A stretch of DNA of 64,000 nucleotides from Tistrella bauzanensis. Lineage in GTDB: Bacteria; Pseudomonadota; Alphaproteobacteria; Tistrellales; Tistrellaceae. The notes under the pieces were generated by a model. That model ran no database searches. It saw only the letters and a list, made by a program, of their open reading frames with translations, and was not told the DNA's origin. Location: the NCBI RefSeq assembly GCF_014636235.1, contig NZ_BMDZ01000005.1, positions 78,520 to 142,519 of the forward strand, in the 5' to 3' direction. Of the stretch, positions 54,323 through 63,920 are shown one piece after another. The position numbers were made by a program, and so were the translations under genes. Positions within the stretch are counted from its first letter, which is position 1, and every line of letters starts with the position of its first letter.

Positions 54323-54364
54323 CACCCGGCATCCGCTTCGATCATGATCGCAGGATGCCGGGTG
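54318..54364 (-). terminator. Intrinsic terminator of metH
   Basis: CACCCGGCATCC and its exact complement (54323-54334 and 54353-54364) form a 12-bp stem with a palindromic GATCATGATC inside the loop. On the minus strand TTTTGTCCC follows. Confidence 0.9.
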
Positions 54365-54393
54365 GGTGGCGTCGCCGCGGGCGGCCGGCGCGG

Positions 54394-57300
54394 TCAGACC
54401 GAGAAGTATTTCGCCTGCGGGTGCAACAGCACGATCGCCGATGTCGACTGTTCGGGATGCAACTGGTCCTCATCCCCCATCACCACGCCGATCCGCTCGG
54501 CCCCCAGCAAGTCCAGCAGCCTGCGCTGATCGGCCAGGTTCGGGCAGGCCGGATAGCCGAAGCTGTAGCGGGAACCGCGATAGCCCTGCTTCAGCATCCG
54601 GTCGATCTCGCGGGCATCCTCGGCCGCGAAGCCCAGTTCGGCGCGGATGCGTTTGTGGACGTATTCGGCCATCGCCTCGGCCACTTCCACGCCCAGGCCG
54701 TGCAGATACAGATAATCCTGATAGCGGTCGGCGGCGAACCATTCCCGCGCCACATCGGAGGCATGCTGCCCCACCGTCACCACCTGAAGCCCGACCACGT
54801 CGCGCACCGGGTCCGATATGTCGCGGACGAAATCGGCCAGACACAAGCCGCCCTCGCGATCCTGGCGCGGCAGCCGGAAGCGGGCCAGTTCGGTGGTGCC
54901 GTCGGGCTGGAACAGCACCAGATCATTGCCCTCGCCCGCCGCCTTCCAATAGCCATAGGCGGCCTGCGGATCGAGGATCTTCTCCTTGGCGCAGGTCTTC
55001 AGCAGGGCTTCGAGCTTCGGCCACAGCTCCTGCTTCACATAAGCCTCGAACTCGGCCGGTTTGCGGCCGGCGCGCTTATAGCCCCAGTGGAACTGGAACA
55101 GCATGGTCTCGTTCAGATACGGCACCACCGATTTCAGCGACACATGCTCGATCACCCGCGCGCCCCAGAATGGCGGCTCGGCAACCTCGACATCGGCATG
55201 CAGTTCCGAGCGGCGGATGCGCACCTCGTCGAAATCGACCGGCCGGTCGAGCATCGCCTTCAGCTCTTCGTCGCTCGATGCCCGCTTCTTCGGGCCACGG
55301 CTGGTCGACGGCCGGGCCTCGCGTTTGCGCTTCGCCTCGGCCAGCGCGTCATCGAACCTGCCGTCGACCACGGCGTTCATCAGCGACAGGCCGTCGAAGG
55401 CGTCGCGGGCATAGGCAACACGCTGGGCGCCATAGGCGGCGACACAGTCTTCCTCGACATATTTCCGGGTCAGGGCGGCGCCACCCAGCAGTACCGGCAC
55501 GTCCATCCCTTCGCGGGTCATTTCCTCAAGGTTCTCGCGCATGATCACGGTCGACTTGACCAGCAGGCCCGACATGCCCACCGCATCGGCCCTGTTCTCG
55601 CGTGCGGCCTGGATGATCGACGCCACCGGCTGCTTGATGCCCAGATTGATGACCCGATAGCCGTTATTGGTCAGGATGATGTCGACCAGGTTCTTGCCGA
55701 TGTCGTGCACGTCGCCCTTGACGGTTGCGAGCACGATGGTGGCCTTCTCCTCGCCGTCGACCTTTTCCATATGCGGTTCAAGCCAGGCGACCGCAGCCTT
55801 CATGGTCTCGGCCGACTGAAGCACGAAGGGTAGCTGCATCTTGCCCGAGCCGAACAGCTCGCCCACCACCTTCATGCCGTCGAGCAGCACGGTGTTGATG
55901 ATCTCAAGCGGCGGCATCCTGGCCATCGCCTCGTCCAGATCGGCGCCCAGCCCCTCGCGGTCGCCATCGATGATCCGGAATTTCAGCCGCTCCTCCACTG
56001 TGTCGGGCCGCACGCGGGTTGCGGCCGTCTCGACCTTGCGGTCGGCGAACAGCGCCATGAATTCCATCAGCGGGTCATAGTCCTTGGCCCGGCGATCGAA
56101 GATCAGATCCTCGGCGATCTTCACCTCGTTCTCAGGGATCTTGTGCAGCGGCATCAGCTTCGACAGATGCACGATGGCACCGCTCATCCCGGCCTTGAGC
56201 GCATGGTCCAGGAACACCGAGTTCAGCACATGGCGGGCCGCCGCCTTCAGGCCGAACGAGATGTTCGACAGGCCCAGGATGATCTGGCAGCGCGGGAACC
56301 GTTCGCGGATCAGCCGGATACCCTCAAGCGTCTGGACGCCCAGCTTGCGGTCGTCCTCATTGCCGGTGGCGATGGTGAAGGTCAGCGGGTCGAACAGCAG
56401 ATCCTCGGGCGCCAGGCCGTATTCATCCACCGCCAGCGCATAGAGCCGTTCGGCGATCGCCAGTTTGCGATCCACCGTCTTGGCCATGCCCTCTTCGTCG
56501 ATGGTCAGCGCCACCATGGCGGCGCCGAATTTGCGCGCCAGCTCCAGGCGCGCCCGTGCCGGCGCCTCGCCATCCTCGAAATTGATCGAGTTGATGATCG
56601 GCTTGCCGCCATAGAGCTTCAGCGTGGTCTCGATGACGTTGAGCTCGGTGGAATCGATCACCAGCGGCGCCGAAACCGCGCCCCGCATCGCCGTGGTCAG
56701 CGCGGTCATGTCGGCGATCTCGTTGCGGCCGGTAAAGGCCGCGCAGAGGTCGATGGCATTCGAGCCTTCCTTCACCTGCTCGCGCGCCATGGCCGTGCAG
56801 CCATCCCAGTTGCCGGCATCCTGCATCTCGCGGAATTTCTTCGAACCGTTGGCGTTGCAACGCTCACCGATCGAGAAATAGGCGTTTTCCTGGAAATACG
56901 GCACGAATCCGAACAGCGAGGCCACACCCGGCACCCAATGGACATCGCGCTTCACCGGCGCCGGCCGATGCCGCGCGCCGCCACGCCGCCGCAGCATCTG
57001 GTCGATGGCGGCGATGTGGGTATGGTCGGTGCCGCAGCAGCCGCCGACGATGTCGATGCCGTCCTCGGCAATGAAGCGTTCCAGCCACTGCGCCAGTTCA
57101 CGCGCGCCCAGCGGATAATGGGTCGCACCGTCGACCAGTTCCGGCAGGCCGGCATTGGGCAGTACCGAAATCCGCCGCCGCCAGGTCTGGGCCAGATAGC
57201 GGACATGTTCCTGCATTTCCTGCGGACCGGTGGCGCAGTTCAGCCCCATCACGTCCACATCCAGCGCATCGATGATGGCGGTCGCCGCCGCGATATCGGT

Positions 57301-57903
57301 GCCGACCAGCAGGGTACCCACGGTTTCCACCGTCACCTGCACCATGATCGGCAGGTCGACGCCGGCCTCGGCTCGGGCGATCTTGACCCCGTTCACCGCC
57401 GCCTTGATCTGCAGCGGATCCTGGCAGGTCTCGATCAGGAAGGCATCGGCCCGGCCGGCGATCAGGCCCCTTGCCTGCACGGCAAGCGCCGCTTCAAGGC
57501 GGTCATAATCGATATGGCCCAGGGTCGGCAGACGCGTGCCCGGCCCGATCGAGCCGATGACGAAGCGTTCGCGGCCATCGCCCTTGAACCGCTCCGCCGC
57601 CTCATGCGCCAGCTCGCAGGCCCGGACATTGATCTCGAACGCCCGGTCGGTGAGGTCGAATTCGCCAAGCGTGATCGGAGACCCGCCGAAGGTGTTGGTC
57701 TCGACCGCATCGGCCCCTGCCTCGAAATAGGCGGTGTGGATGTCGCGGATGATATCCGGGCGGCTGAGATTGAGGATTTCGGAGCAGTTTTCATTGCCCC
57801 AGTAATCGCCGTCGACGCTTAGATCACGCGCCTGAAGCTGGCTGCCCATGCCGCCATCGAGCAGCAGGACGTTGGAGCCTAGAAAGTCGAGAAGCCGTGA
57901 CAT
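54394..57903 (-). CDS. metH: Cobalamin-dependent methionine synthase
   Basis: Full-length 1169-residue enzyme that methylates homocysteine using 5-methyltetrahydrofolate. The homocysteine domain (1 to about 310) has zinc cysteines in GLNCATGP and GGCCGTDHTH. The folate (pterin) domain is near 330-600 (INSINFEDGE). The cobalamin module has KGDVHDIGKNLVDIIL, with the lower-ligand His. The C-terminal about 280 residues are the SAM reactivation domain (ending at AERIGVVMGDEDQLHPEQST). It is third in the regulator-metF-metH series, 53 bases after metF, and closes with a strong terminator. Confidence 0.97.
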   Translation of the reverse strand: MSRLLDFLGSNVLLLDGGMGSQLQARDLSVDGDYWGNENCSEILNLSRPDIIRDIHTAYFEAGADAVETNTFGGSPITLGEFDLTDRAFEINVRACELAHEAAERFKGDGRERFVIGSIGPGTRLPTLGHIDYDRLEAALAVQARGLIAGRADAFLIETCQDPLQIKAAVNGVKIARAEAGVDLPIMVQVTVETVGTLLVGTDIAAATAIIDALDVDVMGLNCATGPQEMQEHVRYLAQTWRRRISVLPNAGLPELVDGATHYPLGARELAQWLERFIAEDGIDIVGGCCGTDHTHIAAIDQMLRRRGGARHRPAPVKRDVHWVPGVASLFGFVPYFQENAYFSIGERCNANGSKKFREMQDAGNWDGCTAMAREQVKEGSNAIDLCAAFTGRNEIADMTALTTAMRGAVSAPLVIDSTELNVIETTLKLYGGKPIINSINFEDGEAPARARLELARKFGAAMVALTIDEEGMAKTVDRKLAIAERLYALAVDEYGLAPEDLLFDPLTFTIATGNEDDRKLGVQTLEGIRLIRERFPRCQIILGLSNISFGLKAAARHVLNSVFLDHALKAGMSGAIVHLSKLMPLHKIPENEVKIAEDLIFDRRAKDYDPLMEFMALFADRKVETAATRVRPDTVEERLKFRIIDGDREGLGADLDEAMARMPPLEIINTVLLDGMKVVGELFGSGKMQLPFVLQSAETMKAAVAWLEPHMEKVDGEEKATIVLATVKGDVHDIGKNLVDIILTNNGYRVINLGIKQPVASIIQAARENRADAVGMSGLLVKSTVIMRENLEEMTREGMDVPVLLGGAALTRKYVEEDCVAAYGAQRVAYARDAFDGLSLMNAVVDGRFDDALAEAKRKREARPSTSRGPKKRASSDEELKAMLDRPVDFDEVRIRRSELHADVEVAEPPFWGARVIEHVSLKSVVPYLNETMLFQFHWGYKRAGRKPAEFEAYVKQELWPKLEALLKTCAKEKILDPQAAYGYWKAAGEGNDLVLFQPDGTTELARFRLPRQDREGGLCLADFVRDISDPVRDVVGLQVVTVGQHASDVAREWFAADRYQDYLYLHGLGVEVAEAMAEYVHKRIRAELGFAAEDAREIDRMLKQGYRGSRYSFGYPACPNLADQRRLLDLLGAERIGVVMGDEDQLHPEQSTSAIVLLHPQAKYFSV

Positions 57904-57956
57904 CTTGCCTCGATCGCGCTGGGGTCTGGAAATGATCGTGATGCCGGATGGCCGGG

Positions 57957-58916
57957 TCAGCCGGCGGCGGCGGCCGATTCCACCGACCTGCCATCCGCCG
58001 CCGCCCGTCGCGGCCGGATGCCCAGCAGATGGCAGGCGGCGATGGTGAGATCGGCCTTGTTCAGCGTATAGAAATGCAGATCGTGGCAGCCTTCGGCCGC
58101 CAGCAGCCGCGCCTGTTCCGCCAGCAGCATCGCCGACACCGCCTGATGCGTGGCCTCGTCATCCTCGGCGCCATCATACAGCCGGATCATCCAGTCCGGA
58201 ATGCCGGCACCACAGGCCGCCGAAAACCGCCGGATCTGGGCAAAACCCAGCACCGGCATCAATCCGGCCAGGATCGGCCGAGTGATACCCGCCGCCGCCG
58301 CCCGGTCGCGGAACCGCAGATACGCCGCCGGATCGAAGAAATACTGGGTGATCGCGCGGGTGGCGCCGGCGTCCAGCTTGGCCTTCAGATTGTCCAGATC
58401 GGCATCAGGGTTCAACGCGTGGGGATGAACCTCGGGATAGGCCGCGACGCTGATCTCGAACCCGCCGCGGGCCGCCAGCGCCCGCACCAGATCGACCGCG
58501 AAGGCAAAGCCTTCGGGATGGGGCACATAGGCACCGCCGCCCTGGGGCGGATCGCCGCGCAGCGCCACGATATGGTTGATGCCGGCCGCGTCATAGGCGT
58601 CGGCCACCGCCATCACATCACGCTTTGCCGCATCGACACAGGTCAGATGAGCGGCAGCATCCAGACCGAATTCGTCGCGCATCCGCACCACGGTGTCGTG
58701 GGTCTTATCGCGGGTGGAGCCGCCGGCGCCATAGGTCACCGACACGAAATCGGGCGCATAGGCCGCCAGCCGTTCCACCGTTTCCCACAACCGCGCCTCT
58801 CCTTGTGCCCCGCGCGGCGGAAAGAACTCGAACGAGACCCCAAGCTCCGGCACTGGTGCCGGCTGGTCCCAGAGTGCCGCCGGCACGAATGCGCGCCTGT
58901 CGCTGGTCACCGTCAT
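57957..58916 (-). CDS. metF: Methylenetetrahydrofolate reductase
   Basis: Flavoprotein that makes 5-methyltetrahydrofolate for MetH. The 319-residue TIM barrel has VSFEFFPPRG (catalytic Glu region), FVSVTYGAGGST, AHLTCVDAAK, ALRGDPPQGG, and ITQYFFDPAAYLRF. GGAGAGGG lies just before ATG 58916. It sits between the ArsR-methyltransferase regulator (76 bases upstream) and metH. Confidence 0.95.
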   Translation of the reverse strand: MTVTSDRRAFVPAALWDQPAPVPELGVSFEFFPPRGAQGEARLWETVERLAAYAPDFVSVTYGAGGSTRDKTHDTVVRMRDEFGLDAAAHLTCVDAAKRDVMAVADAYDAAGINHIVALRGDPPQGGGAYVPHPEGFAFAVDLVRALAARGGFEISVAAYPEVHPHALNPDADLDNLKAKLDAGATRAITQYFFDPAAYLRFRDRAAAAGITRPILAGLMPVLGFAQIRRFSAACGAGIPDWMIRLYDGAEDDEATHQAVSAMLLAEQARLLAAEGCHDLHFYTLNKADLTIAACHLLGIRPRRAAADGRSVESAAAAG

Positions 58917-58992
58917 CACACCCTCTCCCCAATGATCTCGATCCGGCCCCGGTTCGTGGTCCGGGTGCTTCTGTTCGCGATATCGTCTCGTC

Positions 58993-60003
58993 TCAGGCGC
59001 CGCCATGGCCGACGGCCGGCCGCGTGGCCGGCCACAACACCACGGTCAGCGGATCGCCCGGCAGCCGTTCCGGCGGCAATGGCACCAGCCCCGCGCCGAT
59101 CAGCCAGTCCTTCACCTCGGCATCTGAAAATCCCAGCCGGCGATGGGCATGATCCCGTCGCAGGTCTTCAAGGGCGTGGGCCGCGAAATCGACCAGCACC
59201 ATCACGCCACCCGGCCGCAACACCCGCGCCGCCTCGGCCAGCGCATGTCCCGGATCGTCCAGATAATGCAGCACCTGATGCACGATCACGGCGTCGAAGG
59301 CGGCATCGGCCACTGGAAGCTGGTTCAGATCCCCCAGCCGCACCTGGCAATGATCCAGCCGCGATGCCGCCAACTGTTCGCGCGCCACCGCCAGCATTTC
59401 CCGTGACCGGTCGACGCCCAGACCGAATTCCACCAGCGGCCCCAGAAGATCGAGCACGCGGCCGGTGCCGGTGCCGATATCCAGCAGGCTGCGGGGTGCG
59501 AAGCCGCCGATCAGGGTCTTCAAGGCCGCCTCGACCTGCGCCTCCGGAACGTGCAGCGACCGTATCCGGCGCCATTCGGCGGCATTGGCGCGAAAATAGG
59601 CTTCGGCCTGACGCGCGCGATCTTCCTTCACCCGCTTCAGACGGCCGGCATCCACAGCCAGAGCCGCATCATCGCTCGGCAACAGTTCCACCAGGCGGCG
59701 GGCGAGCCCGGCGGCGGCCCCTTCGCGTGCCAGGCGATAGAACACCCAGGCGCCTTCCGGAATCCGGTCGAGCAGCCCCGCCTCGCACATCAGCTTCAGA
59801 TGGCGCGAGACGCGTGGCTGGCTCTGGCCCAGAATCTGGGTCAGCTCGGTCACCGTCAACTCGCCATGGGCCAGAAGCGCCAGCAGCCTGAGACGTGTCG
59901 GCTCGGCCGCGGCCTTCAGCCCGTCGAGCAGCGTATCCATGGCCGCGACACCGACCATGTCCCCCCTGCCCGACAGAGTTTCACCGGCCACCATACCCAT
60001 CAT
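58993..60003 (-). CDS. ArsR-type regulator fused to a SAM-dependent methyltransferase domain (SahR-like)
   Basis: 336-residue two-domain protein. The N-terminal winged helix has AAEPTRLRLLALLAHGELTV and ILGQSQPRVSRHLKLMCEAG. The C-terminal half is a class I methyltransferase fold with SLLDIGTGTGRVLDLL (SAM motif I), VDRSREML and VIVHQVLHYLDDP. This architecture fits the SahR group of ArsR-type regulators, which control methionine-cycle genes in response to S-adenosylhomocysteine. Its place as first gene before metF and metH supports that. ATG 60003 follows AGGGGG; ATG 59940 (MDTLLDGL) is the other candidate start. No metal-binding cysteine pair is seen. Confidence 0.88.
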   Translation of the reverse strand: MMGMVAGETLSGRGDMVGVAAMDTLLDGLKAAAEPTRLRLLALLAHGELTVTELTQILGQSQPRVSRHLKLMCEAGLLDRIPEGAWVFYRLAREGAAAGLARRLVELLPSDDAALAVDAGRLKRVKEDRARQAEAYFRANAAEWRRIRSLHVPEAQVEAALKTLIGGFAPRSLLDIGTGTGRVLDLLGPLVEFGLGVDRSREMLAVAREQLAASRLDHCQVRLGDLNQLPVADAAFDAVIVHQVLHYLDDPGHALAEAARVLRPGGVMVLVDFAAHALEDLRRDHAHRRLGFSDAEVKDWLIGAGLVPLPPERLPGDPLTVVLWPATRPAVGHGGA

Positions 60004-60027
60004 ACCGTCACATTCCCCCTGGAAGAC

Positions 60028-60043
60028 ATAAACATATCTTTAT
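60028..60043. promoter_or_regulatory. Candidate operator of the ArsR-type regulator
   Basis: ATAAACATATCTTTAT is a 16-bp palindrome with only one mismatched pair, in an AT-rich patch 25 bases upstream of the regulator start. ArsR-family proteins bind such AT-rich palindromes, so autoregulation of the regulator-metF-metH operon is likely. Confidence 0.6.
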
Positions 60044-60230
60044 ATCTTTTGGCGGCCTGTTGCAAGCCGGCAGCGCGGCACAACCGCCATACCCCCGGGC
60101 CACGGGGGCAAGCGGCTTTTCCGTGGTCTGGAACAACCGATTATGATAGGTCATCGTGTCCCTTGTATTTTCCAGGGGATGAATGCACGCGGCACCAGGG
60201 GCGGGCCGTGGACACGGAGGACAGCAGCGT

Positions 60231-61112
60231 ATGGCCACAGACGCAAGCCGGGCGGAGTTTGAACCTTTGGTCACTGAAACCGGTGTATCTGTCCGAAATG
60301 CGGCGCCTGTCGGCACGTCGGCACGGAGTGACCGAACAATCCGGCGGGCAGGCATCGCCGTCGCGGCGGCCCTGATGCTGCAGGCCTGCGCCACGGCCGG
60401 TAGCGATGCGCCGGTGGCGACCACTGGCCCCGCCGCCCAGCCGGTTGAGCTGTCGGACCCGCTGGAACCCTTGAACCGGGCGGTGTTTTCGGCCAATACG
60501 TTCGTCGACGGGCTGATCATCAAGCCGGTCGCCCTGCTCTATCGCCAGATGGTGCCGCCCCCGATCCGCACCGTCATCGGCAACTTCCTGGTCAACCTGT
60601 CGCTGCCGCTGGTGTTCATCAACGATGTGGCACAGGGCGAGCCCCAGCGCGCCGCCGATACCGCCGGCCGTTTCATGCTGAACAGCATCGCCGGCGTCGG
60701 CGGCCTGATCGATGTGGCATCCGATGCCGGCATGCCACCCGCGCATGACGAGGATTTCGACCAGACCTTCGCGGTCTGGGGCATCGGCCCCGGACCTTAT
60801 ATCGTTCTGCCGATCCTTGGTCCCTCGACCCTGCGGCACACGGTCGGCCGTGGTGCCAGTTCCTTTGCCGATCCGGTCAGCTATGCCATCGACGACAGCG
60901 ACGTCATGCTGGGCCTGGCCATCGCCAACGGCATCGTCGCCCGCGAAGGCGCAATCGAGGCGCTCGACGATCTGCAGCGCAGTTCGGTCGATTTCTATGC
61001 GGCGGTGCGCAGCGCTTATTGGCAGCGGCGCCTGAACCTGATCGCCAATGGCAAAACGACCAGTGGCCGCCAGAATGACGACGTCTTCCGGCTGGACCTC
61101 GACGCGGAGTGA
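60231..61112 (+). CDS. mlaA: MlaA (VacJ) family outer-membrane lipoprotein
   Basis: Outer-membrane component of the Mla system, which moves mislocalised phospholipids back inward. The 293-residue protein has a long N-terminal extension, then a lipoprotein signal (AAALMLQAC, lipobox Cys). The MlaA domain follows: DPLEPLNRAVFSANTFVD, RTVIGNFLVNLSLPLVFIND, GRFMLNSIAGVGGLIDVA, WGIGPGPYIVLPILGPSTLR and DPVSYAI. GGAGG lies 10 bases before ATG 60231. mlaC follows, while the inner-membrane mlaFED genes are not in the window. Confidence 0.93.
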   Translation: MATDASRAEFEPLVTETGVSVRNAAPVGTSARSDRTIRRAGIAVAAALMLQACATAGSDAPVATTGPAAQPVELSDPLEPLNRAVFSANTFVDGLIIKPVALLYRQMVPPPIRTVIGNFLVNLSLPLVFINDVAQGEPQRAADTAGRFMLNSIAGVGGLIDVASDAGMPPAHDEDFDQTFAVWGIGPGPYIVLPILGPSTLRHTVGRGASSFADPVSYAIDDSDVMLGLAIANGIVAREGAIEALDDLQRSSVDFYAAVRSAYWQRRLNLIANGKTTSGRQNDDVFRLDLDAE

Positions 61113-61203
61113 TCCGCGGACCATATAGAAGAGCGCGCACCTCGTTCGGGCGTGTGGCCATACATGCGGTGGCCCATGCCGCCACACCGGGAGAGTCATC
61201 ACG

Positions 61204-61896
61204 ATGACCATCCGCCTTCGCAGGCTCGCCGTTGCGCTCGCCCTTGGCGCAGCCATACCGGTCCTGCCTGTCATCGGGTCGACGGCCATCACCGCCGCCT
61301 CGGCACAAGCGAACCCCGAAGCGGCATCGGCTGCCATCGAGGCGTTCGGCAACAACGCGATTGCGGCGCTGTCCGAGCCGGGCCTGTCGGCCGAGCAGCG
61401 GACCGAGCGCTTCCGCGCCCTGTTCCACGAAGGCTTCGACTTCGACTGGATCTCGCGTTTCGTGCTGGGACGCCATTGGCGCGCGGCCGATGAAAGCCAG
61501 CGCGCGGCGTTCCGCGACGCCTTCGACGCCTATGTCGTCTCGACCTATTCCAGCCGGTTTTCCGATTATGTCGCAGGCACCTACAGCCAGAAGCTGGCCC
61601 AGTCCGGACAGGCCAAGGCCTTCACCACCACGGGTGCGAGGCCTGACAGCAATGACGATCGGATGGCCGTGGTCTCGGGCCGCATGTGGCGCCCCGACGG
61701 ACCGCCGGTGCCGCTGGACTTCCGCGTCCGGGTCGATGGCCCAACCCCTAAGATCATCGATATCGCCATCGAGGGCGTGAGCATGGCCATCACCCAGCGC
61801 TCGGAATTCTCGTCGGTGATCGAACGCTCGGGCATCAACGGTCTGGTCACCGAACTGAACCGCCGGACAGAGCAGGCCACCGCCCGCAATTCCTGA
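61204..61896 (+). CDS. mlaC: MlaC family periplasmic phospholipid-binding protein
   Basis: 230-residue periplasmic shuttle of the Mla system. A signal peptide (cleavage near ASAQANPE) is followed by the Ttg2D/MlaC domain: FRALFHEGFDFDWISRFVLGRHWR, FDAYVVSTYSSRFSDY and the closing IIDIAIEGVSMAITQRSEF, then SVIERSGINGLVTEL. GGGAGAG precedes ATG 61204. It is in operon with mlaA and ends with a strong terminator. Confidence 0.93.
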   Translation: MTIRLRRLAVALALGAAIPVLPVIGSTAITAASAQANPEAASAAIEAFGNNAIAALSEPGLSAEQRTERFRALFHEGFDFDWISRFVLGRHWRAADESQRAAFRDAFDAYVVSTYSSRFSDYVAGTYSQKLAQSGQAKAFTTTGARPDSNDDRMAVVSGRMWRPDGPPVPLDFRVRVDGPTPKIIDIAIEGVSMAITQRSEFSSVIERSGINGLVTELNRRTEQATARNS

Positions 61897-61937
61897 CCCC
61901 GACAAGGCACGGCTTTACAGGCGCGCCACGACATGAG

Positions 61938-61970
61938 ACCGGCCGTTCCCCGGGGAGCGGCCGGTTTTTC
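61938..61970 (+). terminator. Intrinsic terminator of mlaAC
   Basis: ACCGGCCG (61938-61945) pairs with CGGCCGGT (61958-61965) around a TCCCC/GGGGA inner stem, and TTTTCG follows. Confidence 0.9.
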
Positions 61971-62000
61971 GTGTCTGATGTGTCCGGCCGAGGGGTCAAA

Positions 62001-62035
62001 TGAAAATCACCCGCCCTCGGATGGCCGGAGGCGGG
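62001..62035 (-). terminator. Probable terminator of ettA
   Basis: CCCGCC (62010-62015) and GGCGGG (62030-62035) form a stem with an inner CGG/CCG pairing. On the minus strand it is followed by TGATTTTCATTT, downstream of the ettA stop. Confidence 0.65.
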
Positions 62036-62072
62036 CGATGATCACATATCGGCTATGCTCGACGTGTCAGGT

Positions 62073-63755
62073 TCAGCCGCGGGTCAGCGGCTTGTACTTG
62101 ATCTGGTGCGGCTCGACGGCGGCGTCACCCAGGCGGCGGCGCTTGTCGATTTCATAGGCCTCGAAATTGCCCTCGAACCATTCGACATGGCTGTCGCCCT
62201 CGAAGGCGAGGATATGGCTGGCGATACGGTCGAGGAACCAGCGATCATGGCTGATGACGATGGCCGAACCGCCGAAGTCGAGCAGCGCGTCTTCCAGCGC
62301 CCGCAGGGTGTCGACGTCCAGATCGTTGGTCGGCTCGTCGAGCAGGATCAGATTGCCGCCCGACTTCAGGGTCCGAGCCAGATGCACGCGGTTGCGCTCA
62401 CCGCCCGACAACTGGCCGACCTTCTTCTGCTGGTCGGAGCCCTTGAAGTTGAAGGCGCCACAATAGGCCCGGCTCTTCACCGTGCGCTTGCCGAGCACGA
62501 TGTCTTCATGACCGCCGGAGATTTCCTCCCAGACGGTCTTGTTGGGGTCGAGCGCGTCGCGGCTCTGATCGACATAGGCGAGCTTGACCGTCTCGCCGAC
62601 GCGGAAGCTGCCGGTATCCGGCGTTTCGGCGCCGGTGATCATCTTGAACAGCGTCGACTTGCCGGCACCGTTCGGGCCGATCACACCCACCAGCGCGCCG
62701 GGCGGGATGCGGAAGTTCAGATCGTCGATCAGCAGCCGCTCACCGAAGCCCTTCGAGACGTGCTCGGCCTCGACCACCACATTGCCAAGACGCGGCCCGG
62801 CCGGGATGACGATCTGCGCCGCATCGGTGACGCGCTCGCGATCCTGTTCCAGCAGCCGTTCATAGGCGGCAAGACGGGCCTTCGACTTGGTGCGCCGGGC
62901 GGAGGGCGAGGACCGAACCCATTCCAGCTCCTGCTTGAGGGTCTTCTGGCGGGAGCTTTCTTCCTTCTCTTCCTGGGCGAGCCGCTTCGACTTGTGCTCA
63001 AGCCAGGCCGAGTAATTGCCTTCGAACGGCAGCGCGCGGCCGCGATCCAGCTCCAGAATCCAGCCGGCGACGTTGTCGAGGAAGTAACGATCATGGGTGA
63101 CCGCCACCACGGTGCCCGGATAATCGTGCAGGAACCGCTCCAGCCACGCGACCGATTCCGCGTCCAGATGGTTGGTCGGCTCGTCGAGCAGCAGCATGTC
63201 GGGCTTCGACAGCAGCAGCTGGCACAGGGCCACGCGGCGACGCTCACCACCCGACAGCGTGGTCACGTCGCTCTCGGCCGGCGGGCAGCGCAGCGCATCC
63301 ATGGCGATCTCGACCGTCCGGTCGATGTCCCAGCCATTGACCGCCTCGATCTTTTCCTGAAGCTCGGACTGCTCGTTGATCAGCGCGTCCATCTCGTCAG
63401 GGTCTTCGATCTCGGCGAACTTCGCGCTGACCGCCTCGAACTTGTCCAGCAGATCCTTGACCGACCGGACACCATCCATGATGTTTTCCAGCACCGACTT
63501 CGAGGCGTCGAGCTGCGGCTCCTGCGACAGCAGGCCGACCTTCAGCCCCTCGGCCGCCCAGGCCTCGCCGGTATAATCAGTGTCCTGCCCCGCCATGATC
63601 TTCAGCAGGGTGGACTTGCCCGAGCCGTTCACGCCGAGCACGCCGATCTTGGCGCCCGGCAGGAATGAGAGGGTCACATCCTTCACGACCTGACGGCCGC
63701 CGGGATAGGCCTTGTTCAGGCCGCGCATCATATAGACGTACTGATAGGAAGCCAT
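62073..63755 (-). CDS. ettA: Energy-dependent translational throttle protein EttA
   Basis: 560-residue ABC-F ATPase that binds the ribosomal E site and gates entry into elongation according to ATP/ADP ratio. It has two ABC domains with intact Walker A motifs (GVNGSGKST and GPNGAGKST) and signatures ([24 protein letters not shown]). They are joined by an EttA-type linker ([23 protein letters not shown]), and the arm and toe regions match EttA (ADP pattern [20 protein letters not shown]). ATG 63755 starts the conserved chain; upstream in-frame sequence is unconserved. Confidence 0.96.
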   Translation of the reverse strand: MASYQYVYMMRGLNKAYPGGRQVVKDVTLSFLPGAKIGVLGVNGSGKSTLLKIMAGQDTDYTGEAWAAEGLKVGLLSQEPQLDASKSVLENIMDGVRSVKDLLDKFEAVSAKFAEIEDPDEMDALINEQSELQEKIEAVNGWDIDRTVEIAMDALRCPPAESDVTTLSGGERRRVALCQLLLSKPDMLLLDEPTNHLDAESVAWLERFLHDYPGTVVAVTHDRYFLDNVAGWILELDRGRALPFEGNYSAWLEHKSKRLAQEEKEESSRQKTLKQELEWVRSSPSARRTKSKARLAAYERLLEQDRERVTDAAQIVIPAGPRLGNVVVEAEHVSKGFGERLLIDDLNFRIPPGALVGVIGPNGAGKSTLFKMITGAETPDTGSFRVGETVKLAYVDQSRDALDPNKTVWEEISGGHEDIVLGKRTVKSRAYCGAFNFKGSDQQKKVGQLSGGERNRVHLARTLKSGGNLILLDEPTNDLDVDTLRALEDALLDFGGSAIVISHDRWFLDRIASHILAFEGDSHVEWFEGNFEAYEIDKRRRLGDAAVEPHQIKYKPLTRG

Positions 63756-63920
63756 CTGCCACCCCGATCGAGCCCTTGTGCCGGCCGAAGCCGGCCCATG
63801 GGCAGAAAACACCATCCGGACTGCCCGCCACTGACGGGCCCGGTTCGGTCCCGGTTGTACCGCATGCGCCAGACGGCTTCAACGCCGACCGGGACCATAC
63901 GGGGCGGCAATGGCCTGTCC

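Noticed and set aside
54355-57822. Long open frames on the plus strand opposite metH
   Set aside because: They lack any recognisable domain, have His/Arg/Gly-rich composition typical of antisense reading in GC-rich DNA, and lie wholly inside a full-length metH.
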